NCBI GenBank assembly: GCA_016699045.1
Contig: CP064957.1
Location: 1,240,001 to 1,304,000 of the forward strand
DNA: 64,000 nt
From: a bacterium
GTDB lineage: Bacteria > Babelota > Babeliae > Babelales > RVW-14
Direction: 5' to 3'
A model generated the notes under the pieces. The model saw nothing but the letters and a program-made list of their open reading frames with translations, ran no database searches and was not told the origin of the DNA. The position numbers were made by a program, and so were the translations under genes. Positions 8,250-17,009 of the stretch are shown one piece after another; position 1 is the first letter of the stretch; the number at the start of each line of letters is the position of its first letter.

Positions 8250-8645
8250 ATGTCAGTTGATTCAATTGCTAATTTTTTGACTATTATAAGAAATGGAATA
8301 ATGGCGCGTAAGCGTTCTGTTGTTTTGTCTTCGTCAAAAATGAGAGTTAATATTGCTCAAGTATTAAAGAACGAAGGTTACATTCGCGATTTCAAGGTTG
8401 AAAGTAACGACGGCCCTGGTAGTTCGTTAACAATCTTGTTAAAGTATGTAGGCGGTAGTTCTGCGATTAATGAGATTACGCGTATAAGTAAGCCAAGTCG
8501 TCGTCACTACCAAGGTGTAGGCGAGATTAAGCAAGTTATAGGAGGTCTTGGCGTTGCTATCGTGACCACAAGTTCTGGTGTAGTAACTGATCGAGATGCA
8601 AGAAAATTAGGCATCGGTGGCGAAATTCTTTGTCATGTTTGGTAG
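8250..8645 (+). CDS. rpsH: 30S ribosomal protein S8
   Basis: Central assembly protein of the small subunit and, in E. coli, translational regulator of the spc operon. 131 residues. Starts at DSIANFLTIIRNG and ends with the diagnostic TSSGVVTDRDARKLGIGGE. Starts 12 bp after rpsN with AAGGA, so the two are probably coupled. Confidence 0.97.
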   Translation: MSVDSIANFLTIIRNGIMARKRSVVLSSSKMRVNIAQVLKNEGYIRDFKVESNDGPGSSLTILLKYVGGSSAINEITRISKPSRRHYQGVGEIKQVIGGLGVAIVTTSSGVVTDRDARKLGIGGEILCHVW

Positions 8646-8654
8646 GAATTAGGT

Positions 8655-9197
8655 ATGTCAAAAATAGGAAGAATACCCATTGCATTTTCATCAGCAAAAA
8701 TTGCATTAGAGGGTAAAAAAGTTTTAATTGAAGGTCCTAAAGGCAGTTTTTCTCACGAATTACCTCTGGAAGTTGATATGGTTATTGAAAACAATACCAT
8801 TAAGCTTGATGTTCCAGATCGTTTTTCTAAAAAACATAAAATGCTTTGGGGGCTTCATCGTGCACTTTTAGCAAATAAAGTTAAAGGTGTTGAAGTTGGC
8901 TTTGAAACAAAAATGATCATTGTTGGTCTTGGTTTTAAAGCGGTAATGCAAGGCAGAAATATGACCTTTTCATTAGGATATACTCATAAAATTGAATATG
9001 TTTTGCCAGAAGGTGTTGCAGTAGAATTAGATAAAACTGGTCAAATGTTGACAGTTAAGGCAGCTGATAAATTTTTACTAGGCAATGTTTGCGATGCTAT
9101 TCGTTCATTTCGACCACCAGAACCATATAAAGGCACTGGCATACGAAAAGAAGGCGAGTTTATTATTCGTAAGGCTGGTAAGACAAAAGGTTCTTAA
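8655..9197 (+). CDS. rplF: 50S ribosomal protein L6
   Basis: Large-subunit protein near the sarcin-ricin loop made of two similar domains. 180 residues. The start MSKIGRIPI is typical, and the C-terminal signature PPEPYKGTGIRKEGE is intact near residue 155. It lies 9 bp after rpsH and 38 bp before rplR. Confidence 0.97.
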   Translation: MSKIGRIPIAFSSAKIALEGKKVLIEGPKGSFSHELPLEVDMVIENNTIKLDVPDRFSKKHKMLWGLHRALLANKVKGVEVGFETKMIIVGLGFKAVMQGRNMTFSLGYTHKIEYVLPEGVAVELDKTGQMLTVKAADKFLLGNVCDAIRSFRPPEPYKGTGIRKEGEFIIRKAGKTKGS

Positions 9198-9235
9198 TAC
9201 TGGTCTATGGTGTTGTTGATTAAAAGGATATTATT

Positions 9236-9592
9236 GTGAGTTTGCAAAAACAAATTGCGTTAAGAACAAAAAGAAGAGCATTTCGCGTTAGAAATCGCTT
9301 GAAAAACAAAAGCGAGTTGCTGAGAGTTTCTGTTTTCAGAAGTGCGCGACATATTTATGCTCAAGTCATTGATGATAATGCGCAAAAGACTCTTGTAAGT
9401 TTTTCTTCTTTAAATCTGGAAAAAGTATCTGGAGATAAAAAAGATATTGCTAAGCAAGTGGGCATGGAGTTAGGGAAAATAGCTACATCTAAGGGCGTTT
9501 CTTCTGTATTCTTTGATAGAGGTCAATACTTATACCACGGTAGAGTAGCGGCACTTGCTCAAGGTTTACGTGAAGGTGGGTTGAAATTTTAA
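9236..9592 (+). CDS. rplR: 50S ribosomal protein L18
   Basis: Binds 5S rRNA together with L5. 118 residues with a GTG start at 9236, supported by AAAAGGA about 7 bases upstream. RLSVFRS-like motif appears as RVSVFRSARHIYAQVI, and the C-terminal FDRGQYLYHGRVAALAQG is the family signature. Confidence 0.96.
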   Translation: MSLQKQIALRTKRRAFRVRNRLKNKSELLRVSVFRSARHIYAQVIDDNAQKTLVSFSSLNLEKVSGDKKDIAKQVGMELGKIATSKGVSSVFFDRGQYLYHGRVAALAQGLREGGLKF

Positions 9593-9613
9593 AGATAACT
9601 AGGATACGGTAAC

Positions 9614-10156
9614 ATGGCAGAAGAGAAAAACAAAAGAGCGTCTCAAGCCAAAGCTCAAGGAGATGAGCTTACTGAAGCAGTATTGAAGGTCCGCCGAGTT
9701 GCAAAAGTTATTAAAGGTGGCAGAAGATTTGCTTTTTCGGCACTCGTTGTTGTTGGCGATAAAAAAGGTAATGTTGGCGTAGCTTTGGGCAAAAGCCGTG
9801 AAGTTTCTTCAGCAATATCAAAAGGTTTAAGACGGGCGCGTAAAAATATGTTTGCTGTTGCTCTTTACAAGACAACTATTCCATTTGCTGTAGAAGGCAA
9901 ACATGGTGCAAGCGAAGTTCTTATTCGTTCAGCGTCTAAGGGTACTGGCGTTATTGCTGGTGGTGCGGTTCGTGCTGTTTTAGAAGCTTTAGGTGTGCAA
10001 GATGTTCTTGCTAAATCTATTGGTTCTTCTAATTCACAAAATGTCGTTAAAGCGACTATTCATGCTTTGAAAAAACTGAAAACTGCTCAAGAAATTGCAG
10101 CTGTTAGAGGTAAAAGCATGAAAGAATTGTTCGGAGAAAAAAATGCTCAAGCTTAA
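9614..10156 (+). CDS. rpsE: 30S ribosomal protein S5
   Basis: Contributes to decoding fidelity and the mRNA entry helicase. 180 residues. The double-stranded RNA-binding-like N-domain begins at VLKVRRVAKVIKGGRRF, with the loop KKGNVGVALGKSREV, then the C-domain with KGTGVIAGGAVRAVLEALG. The last 14 bp overlap rplO. In most bacteria rpmD (L30) separates rpsE and rplO; here there is no room for it. Confidence 0.97.
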   Translation: MAEEKNKRASQAKAQGDELTEAVLKVRRVAKVIKGGRRFAFSALVVVGDKKGNVGVALGKSREVSSAISKGLRRARKNMFAVALYKTTIPFAVEGKHGASEVLIRSASKGTGVIAGGAVRAVLEALGVQDVLAKSIGSSNSQNVVKATIHALKKLKTAQEIAAVRGKSMKELFGEKNAQA

Positions 10157-10616
10157 TCAATTAACATCAATTTCAGCAAAAAGAAAACGTGTTGGTCGTG
10201 GTGGTGCTAAGGGTGGTACTTGTGGTAAAGGTACCAAGGGACAACTTGCACGTAGCGGCGGTAGATCAGAAGTAAAAGCATTCTTTGAAGGTGGACAAAT
10301 GCCACTTTCGCGTCGTTTGCCTCGACGTGGTTTTACTAATGGTGCGTTTAAAAAAGAATATACGATTATCAATGTTGGCGACTTGGAAAATCAATTTGAT
10401 GCAGGTGCAACTATTGACAAGAATGTATTGCGTAAAAATGGATTTATTAAGAGTAAGAATGAAGGCCCTATCAAATTTCTTGGTAATGGTACGCTGACGA
10501 AGAATTTTATTGTCATCGGAGATGCTTTTAGTAAGTCAGCTGTTCAAGTAATAGAAAAGGCCAATGGTAAAGCTCAATTAACTAAGGAGCAAGCCGGTGA
10601 TCGTACTACTGCATAA
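10143..10616 (+). CDS. rplO: 50S ribosomal protein L15
   Basis: Late-assembly large-subunit protein. 157 residues. The Gly/Lys/Arg-rich N-terminal part contains KRVGRGGAKGGTCGKGTKGQ and the family motif GGQMPLSRRLPRRGF. The gene starts inside rpsE and ends inside secY (20-bp overlap), a compact arrangement pointing to coupled translation of all three. Confidence 0.96.
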   Translation: MLKLNQLTSISAKRKRVGRGGAKGGTCGKGTKGQLARSGGRSEVKAFFEGGQMPLSRRLPRRGFTNGAFKKEYTIINVGDLENQFDAGATIDKNVLRKNGFIKSKNEGPIKFLGNGTLTKNFIVIGDAFSKSAVQVIEKANGKAQLTKEQAGDRTTA

Positions 10617-11913
10617 TTTCAAAAATATTTTTTTAGTCTCAGAGCTAAGAAAAAAGCTTTTGTTTACATTAGGTATTTTTGCGGTTTATCGTTTTGGGGC
10701 ACATATACCAATTCCAGGAGTTGATATAGTTGCACTCAAGAGCTTTTTTGCTACATCAAATTCAGGATTGTTGTCCTATTTGGATCTTTTTTCAGGTGGA
10801 GCTTTGCAAAATTTTGCAATTTTGACGCTTGGAATGTCTCCCTATATTAGTGCATCGATTATGACTCAGTTATTGACGGTCATGATTCCTTCACTTGAGC
10901 AACTTTCCAAAGAAGGTGAATATGGAAGACGTATTATTGGTCAGTATACGCGTTATTTGACATTGGTAATTAGTTTTGTGCAAGGTCTTGGCCTTGCCAT
11001 GTTTATTGAAAAACAACCAGGGCTTGTTTTGAATCCTGGTTGGGCTTTTCGATTGTCGGCAGTGTTTATTTTGACGGTAGGTTCTTTGTTTGTCATGTGG
11101 ATTGGTGAGCAAATTAATGCTCATGGTCTTGGCAATGGAAGCTCTATGGTGATTTTTGCTGGTATTGTAACGCGATTGCCTTTTGCATTGGTTACGTTAG
11201 CAAAGGATGTAAGTCTTGGGCAAACGGATATTATACGAGTAATCTTACTTGGATTTTTTGCGGTAAGTATTATCGCGTGTATCGTCTTTCTTGAAAAAGG
11301 CGAGCGTAAGGTTCCTGTTCAATATGCAAAGCGCGTTGTTGGCAATAAGCTGTATGGCGGTCAAAGTTCTTACATACCACTGAAACTTAATCCTTCAGGT
11401 GTAGTGCCAGTTATTTTTGCGAGTGCTATTTTGGGTTTGCCGGTAACGTTGGCAAGTATGCTTGCCGTCTACTGGCCGATGTTAAATAACATTGTTGCTC
11501 GTTGGTTTACGTCTGATGCGGGATTGTATAATGTATTGAATGCTGGTTTAATTATTTTCTTTGCATTTTTCTATACTGCTATTATTTTTAATCCAACTGA
11601 ATTAGCAGAAAATTTGCGTAAATCGGGTGGTTTTATTCCTGGTATTCGACCAGGGAAAAAGACCGCTGAATTTTTTGATTATTTACTGACTCGCATTGGT
11701 TTTCCAGGAGCTGTTTATTTGGCCTTGTTAGCGATTTTGCCAAATATGCTCAAAAATATTATGGGTTTTCCCATTATGTTTAGTGGTGTAAGTTTGCTTA
11801 TCGTGATAGGCGTTGCCCTAGAAGCCTCTGCTCAAATTGAGTCACATTTGATTGAAAGAAAATATGAAGGCTTTTTGTCTACCGGCAGATTAAAAAGTCG
11901 GTTTGGGCGTTAA
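10597..11913 (+). CDS. secY: Preprotein translocase subunit SecY
   Basis: Channel subunit of the SecYEG translocon in the inner membrane, needed for the many signal-peptide proteins encoded further on. 438 residues with about ten hydrophobic segments. It starts at GTG 10597 with AAGGAG eight bases upstream, inside the end of rplO. Family landmarks are the plug/TM2 region with LDLFSGGALQNFAIL, ASIMTQLL, the QYAKRV loop and the cytoplasmic loop GFIPGIRPGKKT. Confidence 0.97.
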   Translation: MIVLLHNFKNIFLVSELRKKLLFTLGIFAVYRFGAHIPIPGVDIVALKSFFATSNSGLLSYLDLFSGGALQNFAILTLGMSPYISASIMTQLLTVMIPSLEQLSKEGEYGRRIIGQYTRYLTLVISFVQGLGLAMFIEKQPGLVLNPGWAFRLSAVFILTVGSLFVMWIGEQINAHGLGNGSSMVIFAGIVTRLPFALVTLAKDVSLGQTDIIRVILLGFFAVSIIACIVFLEKGERKVPVQYAKRVVGNKLYGGQSSYIPLKLNPSGVVPVIFASAILGLPVTLASMLAVYWPMLNNIVARWFTSDAGLYNVLNAGLIIFFAFFYTAIIFNPTELAENLRKSGGFIPGIRPGKKTAEFFDYLLTRIGFPGAVYLALLAILPNMLKNIMGFPIMFSGVSLLIVIGVALEASAQIESHLIERKYEGFLSTGRLKSRFGR

Positions 11914-11938
11914 GAAATGATCAGTAAAGGTATTGATA

Positions 11939-12604
11939 ATGCAGCATGTGAATAAGGTCATTTTTTCTTTTTTCGGTCCTCCAGGATCTGGCAAAGGTAC
12001 ATTAGCTGAAAAATTGGCGAGAGCTCTCAGTTTTGAAGTATTGTCTACTGGGAACTTGTGTAGAAAAAATATTGCTGATCAGACTGAAATTGGTAAAAAT
12101 CTTGTACTTTATTTGGACAAGGGACATTTAATTCCGGATGAGTTAATTACTGACATGGTCGGTATTTGGCTTAAAGAAGCAATTGAAAAAAACCATCCAA
12201 TTATATTGGATGGTTTTCCTAGAACTAAAGGCCAAATAAAGCTTTTTTTGAATTTTTTAAAAGAATTGTCGGATGTTTGTTTTCGCGTAATACATATAAA
12301 GTTGTCTGAAGATCAGATTATAAAACGTCTTTCGTTGCGACTTGTATGTGAAAATAAAGATTGTCAGGCCGTGTATAATAGTGGACTTGTTGGACAGAAG
12401 ACCACATGTGATACCTGTGGCAGCTTGTTGGTTAAACGTAAAGATGATAACCAAGAAGTCATTAGGGAGCGATTGAGGCAATATCCTGCTTATGCGCATG
12501 AGCTTTTGACATTTTATGATATAGTTGGCCAGCGCGTAGAAGAAATTAATGTTGCTGAAATGACTCCTGAGCAGGTTTATAATACTTTTCTTTCAATGAT
12601 ATAG
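11939..12604 (+). CDS. adk: Adenylate kinase
   Basis: Interconverts 2 ADP with ATP and AMP. I choose ATG 11939 (221 residues) because AAAGG is correctly spaced; TTG at 11933 would add two residues. The P-loop GPPGSGKGT is at residues 13-21, the AMP-site segment STGNLCR follows, and DGFPRTKGQ is the adenylate-kinase signature. The LID domain carries four cysteines (CENKDC, then CDTC), a zinc-binding LID. Usual position between secY and map. Confidence 0.96.
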   Translation: MQHVNKVIFSFFGPPGSGKGTLAEKLARALSFEVLSTGNLCRKNIADQTEIGKNLVLYLDKGHLIPDELITDMVGIWLKEAIEKNHPIILDGFPRTKGQIKLFLNFLKELSDVCFRVIHIKLSEDQIIKRLSLRLVCENKDCQAVYNSGLVGQKTTCDTCGSLLVKRKDDNQEVIRERLRQYPAYAHELLTFYDIVGQRVEEINVAEMTPEQVYNTFLSMI

Positions 12605-12621
12605 GTTTTCTGTTTGTAACA

Positions 12622-13380
12622 ATGAATGCAATTGTAATTAAAAATAAAATAGCAATAGAAAAAATGCGCATGGCGGGAAAGCTTCTTGCCGAAGTGATGC
12701 AAGAGGTTGGCATTTTAGTCAAAGAGGGCATCAGCACGTATGAATTAGACCAGATAATCGAAAGAAAAATGGTCGAACGAGGACTGAAACCTGAGTGTAA
12801 GGGTTATGCCGGTTATCGACATAGTTCCTGTATTTCTTTGAATGATGTGATTGTGCATGGTGTTCCAACAAAAGAAATTATTTTAAAATCTGAAGATTTT
12901 GTTAAAATAGATATTGTGGGCTCATATAAAGGCTATTGCGCCGATATGGCCAGATGTTTTTTTGTTGGAAATGCTTCTCCCACTGCTAAAAAAATGGCAG
13001 ATGTGGCGCAGCAATCTTTGGACAATGGTATAAGCTTAATTCGCCCTGGAGTTCGACTCTCTGATATTTCTGCATCTATTCAGCGCGACGTGGAACAAGC
13101 TGGATTTGGTGTTGTTAGAGATTTTGCAGGACATGGCATAGGAAAAAATATGCATGAAGCGCCCGATGTACCCAATTTTGGTAAGGCGGGGCGAGGTCCG
13201 ATACTTCAAGAAGGTATGACATTGGCGATTGAGCCTATGATTACCGAAAAAGATTATGCAGTAAAAATTATGGCTGATGGTTGGACGGCAAAAACGGTTG
13301 ACGGTGGGCTTGCTGCTCACGTTGAAGATACAATCGTTGTGGTGCGTGATGGTGCTGAAATTCTCACGAGAATTTTGTAG
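12622..13380 (+). CDS. map: Methionine aminopeptidase, type I
   Basis: Removes the initiator methionine from nascent proteins. 252 residues, typical of the bacterial type-I enzyme without N-terminal extension. Metal ligands can be placed by motif: the two Asp in KIDIVGSYKGYCADMAR, the His in FAGHGIGKNMHEAP, the Glu in LAIEPMI and the Glu in HVEDTIVV. The substrate-pocket segment is CISLNDVIVHGVP. The ribosome binding site is weak, but the gap to adk is only 17 bp. Confidence 0.96.
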   Translation: MNAIVIKNKIAIEKMRMAGKLLAEVMQEVGILVKEGISTYELDQIIERKMVERGLKPECKGYAGYRHSSCISLNDVIVHGVPTKEIILKSEDFVKIDIVGSYKGYCADMARCFFVGNASPTAKKMADVAQQSLDNGISLIRPGVRLSDISASIQRDVEQAGFGVVRDFAGHGIGKNMHEAPDVPNFGKAGRGPILQEGMTLAIEPMITEKDYAVKIMADGWTAKTVDGGLAAHVEDTIVVVRDGAEILTRIL

Positions 13381-13401
13381 CGTGAGAAATACGGGTTAAA
13401 A

Positions 13402-13629
13402 ATGAAAAAAAAGAGCGACGTTATAGTGATGGATGGTATTGTGGAAAAAGCTTTACCCAATGCCATGTTTCAAGTGAAATTAGTTGAAGGCGAGCATACG
13501 GTTTTGGCTCATGTCTCTGGTAAAATGAGAATGTATTACATTAAATTGTTGCCAGGTGATAAGGTTGCTGTTGAGCTTTCTCCTTATGATTTGAAAAAAG
13601 GACGCATTGTATCTCGTTATCGCGTGTAG
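13402..13629 (+). CDS. infA: Translation initiation factor IF-1
   Basis: OB-fold protein that occupies the A site during initiation. 75 residues. Family pattern: DVIVMDGIVEKALPNAMF, then HVSGKMRMYYIKLLPGD and VELSPYDLKKGRI. Standard position between map and rpmJ. The Shine-Dalgarno is poor (GGGTT), so reinitiation after map is likely. Confidence 0.96.
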   Translation: MKKKSDVIVMDGIVEKALPNAMFQVKLVEGEHTVLAHVSGKMRMYYIKLLPGDKVAVELSPYDLKKGRIVSRYRV

Positions 13630-13687
13630 AAAAAATTTTAAGTTATCGACGTGCAGCAAGTACGGAAAGTTTTTTGAAAGAAGTGTC

Positions 13688-13804
13688 ATGAAAGTAAGAA
13701 CATCAGTAAAAAAGATTTGTGCGGATTGTAAGGTTATAAAACGTGAAGGCGTTGTTCGGATTATTTGTAAAAAAAGTCCACGACACAAGCAACGTCAAGG
13801 TTAA
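13688..13804 (+). CDS. rpmJ: 50S ribosomal protein L36
   Basis: Smallest large-subunit protein, 38 residues. The start is ATG 13688 with the family opening MKVRTSVKKIC. Zinc ligands Cys11, Cys14, Cys27 and His33 are all present, and the end KSPRHKQRQG is typical. A longer in-frame reading begins at 13607, inside infA, but it has no ribosome binding site and is not needed. Confidence 0.96.
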   Translation: MKVRTSVKKICADCKVIKREGVVRIICKKSPRHKQRQG

Positions 13805-13866
13805 TAAGTTTAAAGATATAGAATATGTTTAATGGGCAACAGAGAACCTGTTTAGAGAGGTAGTCA

Positions 13867-14256
13867 ATGGCTCGTATCGAAGGTGTGCTTTTACCAACTA
13901 GTAAGCGCGTAGAAATTGGATTGACGTATTTGTACGGTATTGGCTTATATCGTTCCAAAGAAATTTTGCATGAGATAAATATTAGTCCCGATATACGTAT
14001 TAAAGATTTAACTCATGAGCAAGTAGCTGCTATTCAAAAGTATATAAATCAACATTATAGAATTGAAGGTGAGTTGCGCAAAGAAGTTACTTTGAATATT
14101 AAGCGTTTGCAGGAAATTGGCTCGTACCGAGGAACTCGTCATAAGCGTTCTCTTCCGGTAAGAGGTCAAAGAACTAAAACAAATGCTCGTACTCGTAAGG
14201 GACCTCGTCGTGCAGGTGCGGCCGTAACACTGAAAAAAGCCGTTACTAAAAAATAG
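13867..14256 (+). CDS. rpsM: 30S ribosomal protein S13
   Basis: Small-subunit head protein bridging to the large subunit and tRNA. 129 residues. The helix-two-turn-helix N-terminal part follows ARIEGVLLPTSKRVEIGLT, and the diagnostic C-terminal segment is GSYRGTRHKRSLPVRGQRT. AGAGAGG lies eight bases before the ATG, the strongest ribosome binding site of the alpha section. Confidence 0.97.
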   Translation: MARIEGVLLPTSKRVEIGLTYLYGIGLYRSKEILHEINISPDIRIKDLTHEQVAAIQKYINQHYRIEGELRKEVTLNIKRLQEIGSYRGTRHKRSLPVRGQRTKTNARTRKGPRRAGAAVTLKKAVTKK

Positions 14257-14282
14257 ATAAGTTTGGTAAACAGGATTGAATA

Positions 14283-14666
14283 ATGGCATATAAAAAAAGT
14301 AAAAAAAAGCAAATCAAAAACGTTGACACCGTAGCGGCTCACGTTAAGTCTTCATTTAACAATACGGTTGTATCCATTACAACGTTAGATGGTGATGTTC
14401 TTTTGCGTAGCAGCTCTGGTCAATTTGGTTTCAAAGGAGCTCGTAAAGGAACACCGTTTGCAGCAATGCAAATTGGTAACAAGCTTGCGAAAGAGCTTAT
14501 TGGTATGGGCGTTAGACTTGTTGAAGTCAACATGCAAGGTCCTGGTTCTTCTCGTGATTCAGTGATTAGATCATTGCAATCGTCTGGGTTGACCATTACG
14601 GTATTGCGCGATGTAACCCCATTGCCTCATAATGGATGCAGAGCTCCAAAAAAGAGACGAGTATAG
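14283..14666 (+). CDS. rpsK: 30S ribosomal protein S11
   Basis: Platform protein contacting the E-site mRNA. 127 residues. Family segments: AHVKSSFNNTVVSITTLDG, GFKGARKGTPFAAMQ and the C-terminal DVTPLPHNGCRAPKKRRV. AGGATT precedes the ATG. A 67-bp gap to rpsD follows with no evident structure. Confidence 0.97.
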   Translation: MAYKKSKKKQIKNVDTVAAHVKSSFNNTVVSITTLDGDVLLRSSSGQFGFKGARKGTPFAAMQIGNKLAKELIGMGVRLVEVNMQGPGSSRDSVIRSLQSSGLTITVLRDVTPLPHNGCRAPKKRRV

Positions 14667-14733
14667 TTGATTGTTGTTGAATTGAGTATGAATTTAGGCA
14701 AACATTTTAATACGTAAATTAGGTTTAAAGGTT

Positions 14734-15357
14734 ATGGGAAAGTTTTTAGCTGGATGCAGAAAGTGTCGTCAAACGGGGATGAAACTTTGTTCTAAGGGTC
14801 CAAAATGCGTTTTGGAAAAAAGAACATTGACTCCTGGCCAACATGGTAAAAAGCACGCTGCAAAAAAAAGCTCAGAATTCGGTAAACAATTGCAAGAAAA
14901 GCAAAAAGTTAAGTTGATGTACGGTTTGATGGAAAAGCAATTTAAAAGATTTTTTAGTGTTGCTGCTAGCCACAAAGGTATTACTGGCGAAGTTCTCTTG
15001 AGCTTACTTGAACGTCGTTTGGATAACGTTCTTTATCGTTTGAAGATGACACTTTCTCGAGGTCAAGCTCGACAACTTGTTGCGCATGGTCACGTTAACG
15101 TCAATGGCAAGCGTGTAAAAACGGCATCTTTCTTAGTTAAAGAAGGCGATGTTGTAACATTGGCAGATAGAACGTTGAAGAGTCAAGCATTGTTAGACAA
15201 TGTTGTTGATAAGCGTTTGAACATGGGCATTCGCGTTCCTGAGTGGTTGGAATTGCAAAAGAAAGAGCGCAAGGGTATTATTCTGAGATTGCCTGTTCGT
15301 ACTGATATAACGGTACCTATTGAAGAGCATTTGATTGTTGAATTATATTCCAAGTAG
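14734..15357 (+). CDS. rpsD: 30S ribosomal protein S4 (zinc form)
   Basis: 16S assembly initiator and, in E. coli, repressor of the alpha operon. 207 residues. The N-terminus keeps four cysteines (Cys8, Cys11, Cys19, Cys25), the zinc-binding form. The S4 RNA-binding domain is at about residues 97-160: LLERRLDNVLYRLKM then ARQLVAHGHVNVNGKRV. AAAGG precedes the ATG. Confidence 0.97.
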   Translation: MGKFLAGCRKCRQTGMKLCSKGPKCVLEKRTLTPGQHGKKHAAKKSSEFGKQLQEKQKVKLMYGLMEKQFKRFFSVAASHKGITGEVLLSLLERRLDNVLYRLKMTLSRGQARQLVAHGHVNVNGKRVKTASFLVKEGDVVTLADRTLKSQALLDNVVDKRLNMGIRVPEWLELQKKERKGIILRLPVRTDITVPIEEHLIVELYSK

Positions 15358-15409
15358 AAGTAGAGAGTCCGGGCACATAATGCGGTTATTGATTTAAAGG
15401 AATGTGTAC

Positions 15410-16468
15410 ATGCAGAACAGAAAGTATCAGCCATTAACGCTTCCAAAGCTAGATTGGAACAAGAAAATTTCTTCTCCAGTGTCGGGCGAGCTGGTGGTTC
15501 AGCCTCTAGAGCCTGGCTTTGGCATAACATTAGGCAACGCATTGAGAAGAGTTATTCTTGCATCAATCGAGGGATCTGCCGTAACGTCAGTCATTATTAA
15601 AGGTGTTAATAATGAATTTTCAACACTTAAAGGCGTCATCGAAGATGTTTTGCAGGTTGTGTTAAACATTAAAGAGATCGTTATCAAAAATACGAGCGGC
15701 AAGCCTGGCAAGATGCATTTAAGTGTTAAGCGCGAAGGTGCGGTAAAAGTTCAAGATATTAAGGCTGATGAACATTTGGAATTGATTAACGGTGATCATG
15801 TTCTTGCGCATCTTGCTGCTGATGGAGAACTTGAAATTGAGTTTTTCGTTGAATCAGGGCGCGGTTATGTTCCTGCGCAGTGGCCAAAAGGTGTTTCTTT
15901 GCAACCAGATGAACGAATCTATCTTGATGCATTGTTTTCTCCAGTCAAACGTGTTGAATATCATGTTGAGAAAACTCGTGTTGGTCAAGATATTGATTAC
16001 GACAGACTCACTATGAATATTCAGACGAATGGTGCTATTCATCCGCAAGAGGTAGTACATTATGGCACCTCTGTTTTGCGCACACAGTTTGAGCACTTTT
16101 TAGGTGCAACTGAAATACCATTCAATGAAATATCACAACAATCTGAAGATAGTGTTCCAGTTGCTGGAAATACCGACACAGAAGGTCCAACTCGTGGATT
16201 GCCGGTAGATCTTTTCTTGAAGCCAATTGATGAGCTTGAATTCTCTGTTCGTGCTCATAACTGTTTAATTGGCGCTGGCATTAAGCGCGTTATTGATTTG
16301 GTCAACTTGACCGATGACGATGTGCTCAAAATTAAGAATTTTGGTCGTAAATCATTAAGAGAAGTTAAAGAAATTCTTTCTGCATTTGGTTTGCATCTTG
16401 GCATGAATGTTAAAGAACTTGATTTGAAGAAAGCTATCAAACAGCAGGAAGGGAGCAATAAATCATGA
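15410..16468 (+). CDS. rpoA: DNA-directed RNA polymerase subunit alpha
   Basis: Alpha subunit: the N-terminal domain dimerises and nucleates polymerase assembly, the C-terminal domain binds DNA and activators. I choose ATG 15410 (352 residues), eight bases after AAAGGA; the in-frame GTG at 15404 is too close to that site. N-terminal landmarks are GFGITLGNALRRVILASIEG and the loop around SVKREGAV. The alpha-CTD helix-hairpin-helix lies near residues 285-335 (VIDLVNLTDDDVLKIKNFG, then RKSLREVKE). The last 4 bp overlap rplQ. Confidence 0.97.
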   Translation: MQNRKYQPLTLPKLDWNKKISSPVSGELVVQPLEPGFGITLGNALRRVILASIEGSAVTSVIIKGVNNEFSTLKGVIEDVLQVVLNIKEIVIKNTSGKPGKMHLSVKREGAVKVQDIKADEHLELINGDHVLAHLAADGELEIEFFVESGRGYVPAQWPKGVSLQPDERIYLDALFSPVKRVEYHVEKTRVGQDIDYDRLTMNIQTNGAIHPQEVVHYGTSVLRTQFEHFLGATEIPFNEISQQSEDSVPVAGNTDTEGPTRGLPVDLFLKPIDELEFSVRAHNCLIGAGIKRVIDLVNLTDDDVLKIKNFGRKSLREVKEILSAFGLHLGMNVKELDLKKAIKQQEGSNKS

Positions 16469-16821
16469 AACATCAAAATGGTCGTCAGAAATTAAACCTT
16501 AAACAAGGTCATCGCAAAGCATTGTTGCGCAACCAAGTTATTCATTTGATTAAGTTTGGCTGTTTGCAATCTACCAAGACGCGTGTTAAAGAAGTACAAC
16601 GTCTTGCTGAACGCATAGTTACTATCTCTCGCCAGGGATATGACTTTAATACTATTCGCCGCGTAAAGCAGCTTTTGCCTTATGACAGTGATGCAGTTGT
16701 TAAGCTTATCAAAGAAATTGCTCCAAAATATGTTGGAAGACCAGGTGGTTACACCCGTGTTATTCCTCTTGGTATTAGAGCAAGTGATACAGCAACAATT
16801 GCTCGCCTTGAGTGGGTATAA
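16465..16821 (+). CDS. rplQ: 50S ribosomal protein L17
   Basis: Large-subunit protein at the tunnel exit rim. 118 residues. Family start RQKLNLKQGHRKALLRNQV, then TTKTRVKE-like STKTRVKEVQRLAERIVT, and the end GGYTRVIPLGIRASDTA. It starts on the ATGA overlap with rpoA, so it is translationally coupled. Last gene of the superoperon. Confidence 0.97.
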   Translation: MKHQNGRQKLNLKQGHRKALLRNQVIHLIKFGCLQSTKTRVKEVQRLAERIVTISRQGYDFNTIRRVKQLLPYDSDAVVKLIKEIAPKYVGRPGGYTRVIPLGIRASDTATIARLEWV

Positions 16822-16887
16822 TTTCTGTACATTAAATAATTACTGAGATAAGAAGAAGCAACGCTTCTTTTTGTGGATAGTTTTTTT

Positions 16888-16919
16888 AAAGGCATCACGT
16901 TATTGTGGTGCCTTTTTTT
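16888..16919 (+). terminator. Intrinsic terminator of the ribosomal superoperon
   Basis: AAAGGCATCAC (16888-16898) and GTGGTGCCTTT (16905-16915) pair with one G-U pair around a 6-base loop and are followed by a T run to 16919. It sits 67 bp after rplQ. Confidence 0.85.
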
Positions 16920-17009
16920 ATTAAAAGATCTTTTTTATTGTTTTGTCTAAAACAAATATAGTAGACCTAAAAGAAGTTAAAAATTTTGGACTTTGCAAAA
17001 AGGAGCGAA

